Translations under genes and position numbers: made by a program
From: Coptis chinensis
Lineage: Eukaryota; Streptophyta; Magnoliopsida; Ranunculales; Ranunculaceae
Assembly (NCBI GenBank): GCA_015680905.1
Contig: CM027381.1
Span: 86,329,501-86,393,500, forward strand
DNA: 64,000 nt
Reading direction: 5' to 3'
Shown here: positions 48,154 through 57,900 of the stretch, piece after piece
Numbering within the stretch: position 1 is the first letter of the stretch
Layout: each line of letters begins with the position of its first letter
The notes under the pieces: model-generated
Database searches by the model: none
Seen by the model: the letters and a program-made list of their open reading frames with translations, nothing else
What the model was told of the DNA's origin: nothing

Positions 48154-49852
48154 TGTGTAACTACCCTCCATTCTGCGCTCATGTCACTACAACACACGTG
48201 TCCACACCAGGTCGTATCTCCACCTAGGGGTGCCAACGAGTCGGTTTTAGGTCGGGTCTTAGCGGTTTTGGTTTAGGTTTTACTATTTGCGGTTTTATCG
48301 GTTTCAGTTTTCAATGGTTTTAGTATGAGAATTATAGAACCCAACCCAAAACCATAAAAACCCATGAGTTTTTATCGGTTTCGATTCTAATTCGGGTCTT
48401 TATTATTTATTATGATTATTAAACAATTTCAATCATTTAAACACTAAAACTTATTTTTATTTTTATTTTTTTATTTTCCTACATGATAATATTTTATATA
48501 TAATTAGTGATGTATCAACAATCATATTTACATCAATTTATGAATACGTATCAATCATACACGTTAAAACATTTACAATTCATGTGATAATTTAAACCTT
48601 TGATATAGAAATTAAAATAATCAAATATCTAACCTTATAATTTTGATTTTTTTTTACGTACATACACATATATTTGTTTCCTTGTATTAACTCTATCGTG
48701 AACACGTGCAATCACATATATTTGTTACCTTGATATATTTTACGTGCATACACATATATTTGTACACGTGTATTAACTCGTATTTTAAATCGAACATGCG
48801 AGTACATGCTTCTTACAATTACATCTCATCACTAATTTTTAACATGAACACTATATATTGGTTTATAATAAGTACGTGTACCACAATATATCAAGCATGT
48901 ATATCATATTTAAATATACACGTGCATAAGTTAATAAATATAAAATGTATTAGTTAATTCATAATATACACGTTAACATTATTATTAACATCTATGATAC
49001 ACTTGTTTAACGTATAGTTATAAAATATACATTTAACAATACACATTCACTATTATGCTATATATATTTCATAGACTTTTACACGTAAAAAATATATTTT
49101 ATATTATAATGTATGAGTTTGATTATCTTAAATGTAATATAATACTAAATTTTAAATATCAAAATCATAATAATCGGTTCTGGTTTCAGTTCGGGTACCC
49201 ACGGGTTTTTTACTATTCGGTTCAGCGGTTTTGGTTCTTTATTGGTTCGGTTTTTAATGACCCATTTTAAATGGGTCGAACTTTTTAAAACCCAGAATCG
49301 GAATATTCGATTTCGGTTTTGGTTCGGTTCCGGATAATCGGGTACCCATTGGCACCCCTATCTCCACCAGCTCATACCACTTGACTATCACGTCATAACG
49401 ACCCAAACTCAGGTCATCCAAAATCGCAGTTACGGCCATATATGGAAGCAAATCATCTAGCGTAATCCTAGAGTTCAATCAACGCACCAATCAAGGAGAC
49501 ATTTACTTTGTAACATCAGGAGTAATGATGAATCATCAAGATAGTACACAATGTGGATCTACCCTTGACAACAACCCTGAAGCAAATAAGGAAGATCAAC
49601 TCAAACATCTATAAGTAGAGAAAGAGGAATTACGTAAGGCTTGATTCAAGTTTATCCTAAAAAACTTGATACGTAAACAACTTTTATCCTAAAAAAAAGT
49701 GCAGCCATTTCCTATCAATCCTAACCTCAAGTCGTAGTTCTAGAAATACTAAACCTCTACAGTTGGTTATTCTTTTTAAGTTCTTCTCAGTTATGTGTCA
49801 ATGCTATCATAGGTTTCGACTGTAATAAAGCGGTTTGGAGTAATAAACCACA
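48154..49852 (+). repeat. 3' LTR of element A, interrupted by hAT element G
   Basis: The start TTGTGTAAC follows the purine tract. TCTATAAGTAGAG near 49609 is TATA-like, and CTTGATACGTAAACAAC near 49664 parallels the CTTGAT-ACGTAGGCA block of Tat LTRs. The end is placed at CCACA (49848-49852) because it inverts the TGTG start, but without the 5' LTR this is uncertain. Without element G and its extra duplication copy the LTR would be about 555 bases. Confidence 0.5.
48225..49360. mobile_element. Non-autonomous AT-rich hAT element G
   Basis: It starts TAGGGGTGCCAA (48225) and ends TTGGCACCCCTA (49360), a perfect 12-base inverted repeat. It is flanked by the 8-base duplication TCTCCACC (48217-48224 and 49361-49368). 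The terminal 150 bases on each side are rich in CGGTTTTGGTT-type text, while the 800-base centre is extremely A/T-rich. No transposase coding is present. This is a hAT-superfamily deletion derivative or long MITE. Confidence 0.9.
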
Positions 49853-50798
49853 CCTCAAATCCTATTTTCTTGTTAGTCTCCAAATACAATACAAGGATAC
49901 ATAAACTTATACAAACAATTGAGAATTATAATTTGAGAGTACTACTAGGCATTCTCTTTGTTGTGAGTAGATTCAGTATAAATTTCATAAATAAAATATA
50001 GCTTCAGAAAAAAAAATGTGTGAGAGGACGAAATGGTTAGATCTATCATATATGTATTATGCGTTTTTTCTTCCAATTGCGCGCACCCATACATGTGACG
50101 TCTTGTAGTCATATATAAGTATATAACTAAGCAAAATTTCTTTACTTCGAACAGGTACATGGTCACGAATCTTTATTTGTTTTCTAGTTTATGTAGAAAA
50201 ATATACTTGATGTTCTTGAATCTTGAGTTCAGAAAATAATAATCAATTAAAAAAGTCTTTAATTATTTTAAATTGTTCGCTTGAGATCTACTCCGCACAT
50301 TCGTGGTGTCAGTATAATTGGGAGTTTATGCGTGGCGTCGATTTTCGATAAGCATACTAAGAAATATGATCTACTGTATTGTATCATATAATTAATTTAC
50401 TAATATAATCTATTATATTTTAATAATTCAATTCACTTTGAATAGACATAAAAGAACGATTAAAAACTCCAATCTTGCATGATGATATGTTTAAATATCC
50501 ATCTATAAGTTCTCTTTCTATATATATATATATATATTTATTTATTATTATTTTTTTTAATTTTAAAATCTCCTCACAGCTCTTGCTTCGGAAACCTTAA
50601 AGTAATGGAAGTATATAATTGTATAGCCATTATTTATTCAACAAGATATATTAGTCAAGGACTTATTGATGGATGGGTTAATGATCCACCATTATTAGCT
50701 TAAGGGAGTCAATATCTCAGTCGGACGAATTCGTGTAATCGTGTTGCGCGCTATGATAAGTTCTAGTGTAGTCACCATAGTAATTTACATTAATCACA

Positions 50799-50803
<5 letters not shown>

Positions 50804-50857
<54 letters not shown>
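50804..50857. repeat. (AT)n microsatellite
   Basis: A run of about 27 AT/TA dinucleotides without interruption. The number is likely variable and hard to assemble. Confidence 0.9.
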
Positions 50858-50860
<3 letters not shown>

Positions 50861-51349
50861 ACATAGAACATAAGAATATATGTAAAATCGTGATTGTATG
50901 CCAATGCTCGATGATTTTAGTTCACTTTGCATATATAATTTTGCAGCTCAGCGTTTGTATACATCTTTGAGTATATCTTTTACGTGTTTGGATGTCGGGT
51001 GGAGTTTTATATAAAAAGGCCCTAATAATGGATTGAGATTCATCTAACTTAAATCATTTTTTCCTATAAGTAAAAAGAGTTGCCTATATTGTTATTCAAT
51101 TTCTTAAAAAGTCGAAATATTCAAAAGAATTCTAACATTCCTTCCAAACTCACGAATTATGTATCTCGCTATTTCGAAGTGCAAAACTCAAAATATTTTC
51201 TTGGCATAGAACCTATGTCTTATGCAGTTATTCTTTAGTTTTATGTTTTGTTTTCCATAGATTATTTTATTATCACCATGTGAAATTTCTAAGTTGATGC
51301 TTGGAATATACATGAATGAAAGTAATTTTAATAGAAGCATATATATATA

Positions 51350-51580
51350 GCCCAACTCTTAAACGGATTAGTCCGTTTACAGACTTGTGTCTTGAACAGA
51401 TTATATAATGTCGTGAACAATTTATATAGTGTCGTGAACAATTTTTTTAATTTACACTTATTAACTTTTTAATTTATGTTTATATGTGACACTATATAAG
51501 CTGGACATGACATTATATAAGTTTCGACAAACACTATATAACAAATCCGTAAACAGATGTCCATTTAAGAGTCGGGTTGT
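51350..51580. mobile_element. Small MITE with long imperfect inverted repeats
   Basis: The left end GCCCAACTCTTAAACGGA and the complement of the right end ACAACCCGACTCTTAAATGGA-like text (given in two parts: ACAACCCGACTC, TTAAATGGA) pair over roughly 40 bases. Inside are repeats of TATAATGTCGTGAACAATTT type on the left and of GACACTATATAAG type on the right, partly inverted. The flanks are TA-rich, so the duplication and the superfamily cannot be fixed. It is about 230 bases long with no coding capacity. Confidence 0.6.
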
Positions 51581-52035
51581 ATGTATATATTATAAAAAAA
51601 AATCTTATGAACCTATTCTGAACCACAATTTCAATTTCCTTTGTTTTGTTAGAAAACTTGTTAGTAGATTACCTATACCACGTATCCCTAATTGTTGGAC
51701 TTCTGTCCCTTGGCATAACCACTTAATTTTCAGGTAATGCTACCTAAAAACATAATCATACACCACTAATGTCTATATTTGATAACATATTTAGTCTTTT
51801 TCCTTCGAAGACCCTCTCAAATATGACAAAACAAGATTTCGGTTAATTCTTTGATAGGTCAGTGGGGTATTTTGGTTTTGGGTGGGGGGATGAATTTTGC
51901 ATTGAAATAAATGGGACCCAAAAATCATGTAATAAAGATGTGGAAACATATCAATACACATCAACAACCTCATACAAGCTAGCGTGAGCATTACAATATG
52001 GGCATGGACTATCTGAAAGGTCCATGTGTGGTGTC

Positions 52036-54540
52036 CACGTGTCATCTTGATTGTTTGCCATCTCAACAGTTCTAGACAAAGTTAGATATATGAACCCCAC
52101 TTATTTAACTGATTAAAGTTTGGATCTAGTGATTAAATTATTTTCTAAAATAAAATTTTCTCAATCAAGTATATGAGGATGTGAATAAATTGTGGTGGGT
52201 CATTACCACCTTCCCTTCATTTCAAATTTGGCAAACCTAGAATATAAGTAGAATAATGTTTATATTCAGGTCAGAATATTGTATTTAATCAAAAAGACAA
52301 ATTAGTTTCAATTTAAAATATATATTTTTTGCATTGGCCAAATGGGTGCAAGGATGGATTCTCTTTCTAGGGTTTGAAACTCTAAGAAGCATGCTTTTTA
52401 TTTAAAAAAGGATTAAAGGAGCCATCACCAACAACAAAGTTTTGTATTATTATATCATTTTACTTTGGATTTTTATAATGTGACCAAGGATAAGGAACTT
52501 TGTATTAACAATAATAATTACTAGTATAATACTACCTTAAGCTGTTCTTCTCAGTGTACCAATGTGTATTGAGCTTGGTCTTCTTAACACGGCTTGAAAA
52601 TTGCCACGTGATATGATGATGTGGCAAGAACAGATATACAGTTAACGACCTTTTTGGTTGTAGTTTCGACATATGGTCCCTTACGCTGTATATGAAATTT
52701 AGCATACTGATTTTCTGCTCAAATGCAAGAATGGTTAGTGAGTCAGCATATGGTTGATTGACCAAGTGGTGGGCCCAAACTTTATGGATAGTTTCTATAA
52801 ATGTTCACACGTGGCAATAAGGAGGAAGGAGTAGAATTTAATACTTACGTGCAAGACCAGGTGATTGTAGTTTGCCGCATAAAAGCGAGGAGAATTAAAT
52901 GTGAGAGAGCCGACAAAAGAAAGCGGAAAAGGATGTAGTAGGGTGGACCCACCAGTTTGTTGTGGACCCACTTACTGTAATATGTCTATATTGTATTCAA
53001 ATGACCAAAATGACCCGAACTTTACTCAAAAAGGAAATTCCTATATGGTAAAAAAGTGAGATATTTTGTTGCTTTTACAAGGACAAAAATATTACTTTGG
53101 AAAATTTTGGAGGCAAGAAAGTATTGTGAGTGGAGCAAGGTAGCTACTGGCCAGACTTCACTCAACCAATCACACTCGTAGAAACTACCACGTGTCACAC
53201 TGACAACATTCACACGTGACACAAAACATTATCAACTTTGACATAGACACATCGATGATAAGTGACACGTATAAATACCCCACATATGGGCCCATCTTCA
53301 CCGCATAAAAATTCATCTTGATTTGATGAACATTAAACTTTGAATGAAAGAATTTCTTCACAGTGAAAGTAGTGCTAGGCTGGAATCATGATCAAGTTAA
53401 CTTTTCTAGCATTGCGGACCCTACTTTTTGGTGGGTACATTATAGGTGGTGGTGGGCCTAGATATATGCCAGGTGGAATATAATACGAGTACACTCTAGT
53501 ACTATAGTCACAATCAGCTGGATAAAACCAATAAGATTAGGCACAATCGATTGATAATTAATTGAGTAAACTATAGAAACTTGTCTTGTTTCTTAACTTC
53601 TCACTTTTCTGCTTAAAGTATTTATTTCTGTTCACATTGGATGAATAAAAGGCTATAGAACCTAAGCTACTAAAAATACATTAATTACTCACTCACTTAA
53701 CCTGTACATTTATATCCACGTGTCATTTCGTTATTTGAACTCAGTCATTTCAGATGTTTAACCGGTGACATTAAAGTAACCCCTAAAAAAACAACTCTTT
53801 GAAAGATGCGCGTGGAAGAAAGCAACGAGACATTAACGTGTGCAAATTAACTTTTTATATATTTTTTTCTCCTTCCTTTTTTTACGACTTCGTTTTCTAC
53901 TAATTTTTTGAGTTAAAAATAGTCGGTTTTGACCAAAAAGAACAAAATGATGTCACCCACTCACCACACTACTGCCACGTAAGCGACCAGACAAAAGGTA
54001 CCCGCGAGGAAATTACACAATAGATCGGCAGATGACGTGGGTCCCATCCATCTCGAAAGTTCCGCAACAAAGGTAATTCATCCTCACCGTCCATAAAATT
54101 CAACGGCTGAGATATCTCTGCCTGGTCGACACGCACGAAGCGGGTGGTGGTTTCGGGTTTTTCGTATCAAGCTCAAAAAGCGATATTATTGCCACGTAAG
54201 ATCTAAATCCAGGGCTCACCTGCTTTTGCTCACTAAAGTGTCTAATCTCAACCATCGATTTAGTTTCCGAAATTATCGGTGTAGGACCCACTTAAGGAAA
54301 GGAAAAGTAATAAGAAAACACACACGAGGCGTGGAAACGAAATAAATGGAAAATTTGACCGGTTAGATCCGATATTTTCATGGAGCAGTGAAGGCGGTCA
54401 TACTTGGACCCACCAACTGCATGTGAACTCAATTTTAATTTTTTGTTTTACCGGAAACAAGCGGTAAACAGTAAAGACAGAATCACACGAGATACACTGA
54501 TAGAGAGATAATGATACATGCGTTATTACAGAGACACGTG
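52036..54540 (+). promoter_or_regulatory. Upstream region of TIC with seven G-boxes
   Basis: CACGTG occurs at 52036, 52605, 52808, 53189, 53213, 53717 and 54535. Several sit in ACACGTGGC or CCACGTGTC contexts (ABRE-like). Two further GCCACGTAAG near-matches lie at about 53974 and 54191. G-boxes bind bHLH (PIF, MYC2) and bZIP (HY5, ABF) factors. A TATA-like TATAAATACCCC near 53271 could belong to another transcript. No protein-coding gene is seen in the interval. Confidence 0.6.
53059..53067 (-). promoter_or_regulatory. Evening element (AAAATATCT)
   Basis: AGATATTTT on the plus strand is the exact complement of the evening element AAAATATCT, bound by CCA1/LHY/RVE clock factors. It lies about 1.85 kb before the TIC start codon. 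One chance match in a few kilobases of AT-rich DNA is possible. Confidence 0.4.
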
Positions 54541-54658
54541 GATTTAAAAGTGTTCACAATATCCCACGGTGATAAATCCGCCATGCTGGCAATAAGTTGA
54601 TAGAGTACGTGGGATTAGGTTTAGATCCACGGTTACGAGTGAAGTATGACTAGAGTAG

Positions 54659-54666
54659 AAAAATCT
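54659..54666 (+). promoter_or_regulatory. CCA1-binding-site-type motif (AAAAATCT)
   Basis: AAAAATCT matches the AA(A/C)AATCT CCA1-binding consensus. It lies about 240 bases before the TIC start codon, close to the probable transcription start. Occupancy is unknown. Confidence 0.4.
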
Positions 54667-54891
54667 CAACCGTTGAGTGATGCTTTGGAGTGGATTTCGC
54701 GAAGTGTGAAAAACCCAAAAAGGAGATCAGATTAGTTCAGAAAGCAGAAAAAAGGCACAAGCTAAAAACACAGAGAGAGAAAGAGAGAGAGAAACGGAGG
54801 CGAAGAAAAATAAGAAGAAGAAGATACCTTCTCTTCTAACCTTCGTTCTGAACATTGGGTATTTATTGTATTAAGGATTGAAATTGATTTG

Positions 54892-54927
54892 ATGAGAGGA
54901 GAAAAATGGATAGACATAGAGAAGTAA
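54892..54927 (+). CDS. Short upstream reading frame overlapping the TIC start
   Basis: An ATG at 54892 opens an 11-codon frame (MRGEKWIDIEK, stop TAA at 54925-54927) that is out of frame with TIC and runs 19 bases past the TIC ATG at 54906. Its start context is weak (T at -3), whereas the TIC start has A at -3 and G at +4. Leaky scanning would therefore favour TIC, and use of the upstream frame would block it. It is present on the genomic strand regardless of splicing, provided the 5' end of the mRNA lies upstream of it. Confidence 0.45.
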   Translation: MRGEKWIDIEK

Positions 54928-57900
54928 GAAGAACAAGTATGGCAGCTGCAAATGGATTATCAAGAAGAAGACAAAGAACAACAAGTAGTAGTTTAAGAGA
55001 TTCACCTGGTTTGTTTTTTCCCATCAGATCTATATTCTCAATTTGTTTTCTTTTTCTTATTACTAATTTCATTTGGTTTCATTTACAGAAGAAGATGGTG
55101 GTATGGAATTACAAGAAACAAGTGGTAGATTACGAGATCGAGGAACAACAACCACAACAACAACAACGAGTAGTAAGAAAGAACGAGAACGAGATCGGAT
55201 TAGTAGTCGAAATAATAATAATAATAATAAGAGAAGAAGACCTGAAAGATTGATACATGGAAATAGTAATAGAGAAGATGGTGGTGAAGAGAGTTCAGAA
55301 GACAGTCTAGATGATGAAGACGAAGATGACGATGAAGAAATGCCAGGACCCGGACCAGCTATTCGTATGCGCCCGCCTTCTAATAACAACAATCCATCTT
55401 CTTCTTCCTCAATTCTATCCAACCATCATCATCAAAATCTAAACCACAATAATAATAATAATAATCAGAATCAGAATCAGCTTCATCACAGAAAGAGTTT
55501 TCCACCTTCTAATAATAATCATAATAATAAGGTATTAAGACCGGCTACTACTCCTTGGAAAGTTTCCGATGAGATGGGTTTTTCAGTACCGAAAAAGGCT
55601 CGTTCAGGTAATTCTCAATGGATCCGGATTTGGACTTGTAGAAATTTTCCATTTTTCATTTTTCCAATTTAATTGTATTTTTATTTTTATTTTTTTTTGT
55701 TAATCTGCAGCTTCGACGAAAAGATCACATGAATGTTGGGTTTCAGGTGGTGGAAATGGAGGAAGTGGTGAGCTTTTGATTCATCGACAAGCTTCTACTT
55801 CACCAGCTCGACCGACAGGTGGCGCAGTTGTTACCCCGGCTTCATTAGCTCCAGGTTCACCATCGTCTTCAACAGCTTCGATTCGGAAGAAATTGAAGCC
55901 GTTGGGGAGCAACAAGCATAGACCACCGAAAGTTGTTTCTAGCAACAACAACAATAATAATAACAAGCCGCCGTCATCATCGACTCAGGATGAGATTGAA
56001 ATTGAGGTTGCTGAAGTTTTATATGGACTAATGAGGCAATCACAAGGTCCTTCAAGGCAAGAAATTTCACAGCAAAGGTTAGATTCGAAAGATAGTAATG
56101 ATGTGAAATCGTCACGAGTTTCTTCTCCGATTTCAGCTTCTCCTTCTCAGATTTCGAAATTGACTCAAAATTCCAGCTCATCTACTCCACCCATGTCTAC
56201 TGTAGGTCAGTAAGTTCAGCTAGATGAATTTATCTAACTTTATTTTATTCACTCTATTGATGGGTTTGTTTTTTTTGATTTGCAGCACCAAAGAGGAAAA
56301 GACCGAGACCGCAGCATAAATTCGATGAGGAAAATTCAGCCAAGTTTGGGAATAAAAATGGTTCGATTGAGAGTGAGCAGATGCCGAAAATTGAGATTTC
56401 ATCACCTAAACAAGTGAAAATTTCAGGATCTGTGGAATACGATTTTGGTAGTCAAGGTGTTGAGACGAAATCTGAAGTGGGCAGGCTAGTAGTAGTAAAT
56501 GAAGAATCAGAAGTTCGAGATGGTCCAATTGTCACTTCTCCCAAAAAGGAATCTACTGCTGCCAAGGTGGATTTTGATTCCGAGAATGCGACAGCGACGA
56601 CCACTAAAGCGTGAGCACCAATGATCTGTGTCTATTTTTATTTCTTGTAATTCAGATCTCTAATTTATTTGGATTTTTTTTTTTTTTTTTATCAGGTCTG
56701 TTGTTGTTGAGAGAGAAGAAACTTTCAAGTTTGATCTTATGGTGGGTTTGTGATTCTTGTTCTTATCTTTTTTTTTTCTTACTTTTTTTTTTCAGTTTAA
56801 TAATAAAGTTTGTTTTTGATTTACAGGCTACTCCTTTGAAATCATCACCTGATAGGGACAGCGAAATGGGATTTGTTTCAGATTCCAAACCAACAATGCC
56901 TTGTTCGGAAAATAATACTGAAATGGTGAGTATGGTGAGAGGTGTTTTTTTTTTTTTTTTTTTTTTTACTTTGACTAATTTCACTGGTATGGATTTTGTT
57001 AATGGTGCAGAAAATGGAGGTTAGAGAAAATGTGGAGAAAATGACTAAAAAGGACGTGGAAGAATCTGTACTAGTAGAGAAGAAGAAGAAGACAGAGGTA
57101 ATGGTTGAAGAGTGTGAGTCACAGAAATCAATTGTTGATTTACAAATTGACTTGGAGAAACAGAACAAGGATAGTGGTGGGCCCAACAGTGTCAGACAGC
57201 AACAGCAACAACAACCACTTCAAATGCAGCAGCAGTTGCAATCTAAAGTTACTATAAGAAATGAACCAAAGATGGAGAAAGTTGGTAAGTTATCTAGATC
57301 AACATAAATTTTTTAACCCTCAAAATGTGTATTTATTTTGTTTGGTTGTTGTGGGGAATAATCTGATTGGGTCTACCTTGATTTTTTGGTCTTCAGCTCA
57401 ATCTAACTCTTCCTTGCCTTTGCCAATGACAATTGCTGGTTGGCCAGGAGGACTTCCTCCAATGGGGTGCGAATCTAATTACTTTATTGCTTTTTCCCCT
57501 TTGCTTTTTTCTTCATTATTAGTACATTCGTGCTGTGGATCTACTTTGGATGCTAAAGATGTTTTATTCCATGTCCATCAAGCAGAAATGTTGTCGGTCA
57601 AGTTAGACCTCTTCACGGAATGGCGACTTTGGATGGAAATCCTGCATCCTCAAATTCTGTACAGGTACTTGTTGAATTTTGAGCTCAATTTCACAAATTC
57701 TTCCATACGTTGTCTTCCTCCCTTTTACTGAATTTGGTGATGGTGATTGAATTGCAGCCACCACATTTCCCTCTTTCTCAGCAAAGACCAAAGAGGTGTG
57801 CAACACATTATTATGTTGCTCGGAATATCTACTACCACCAACAAGTAGCAAAGATGAATTTCTGGCCTGCCGTAGCTGGATCACCTTCTATTTATGGGAA

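Larger units (their letters stand above)
8042..49852 (+). mobile_element. Tat-type Ty3/gypsy retrotransposon A (base layer of the nest)
   Basis: Its visible parts are the archaeal-type RNase H region (8086-8616), the integrase split by element D (8620-8943 and 44070-44699), a repeat-bearing 3' region, an antisense reading frame (45644-47692, minus), a polypurine tract (48136-48153) and a 3' LTR. A second RNase H of this type, and extra frames in antisense between pol and the 3' LTR, are known in the Tat lineage of plant gypsy elements. The outer right end, taken as CCACA at 49852, is uncertain because the 5' LTR is not in the window. The element is a fossil with many breaks and three or more younger insertions. 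Confidence 0.65.
49853..52030. other. AT-rich intergenic DNA
   Basis: I see no gene here. It contains the (AT)n runs near 50520 and at 50804-50857 and a small MITE (51350-51580). The short frames present are low-complexity. Confidence 0.6.

Noticed and set aside
53260-53480. TATA box (TATAAATACCCC) followed by a possible small RNA gene or short coding unit
   Set aside because: No stable long hairpin could be paired by eye and no coding frame of note follows, so it is kept only as a remark in the TIC upstream region.
55069-55422. Minus-strand open frame of 117 codons opposite TIC exon 2
   Set aside because: It is the serine/leucine-rich complement of the asparagine- and acid-rich coding repeats of TIC, with no signals of its own.
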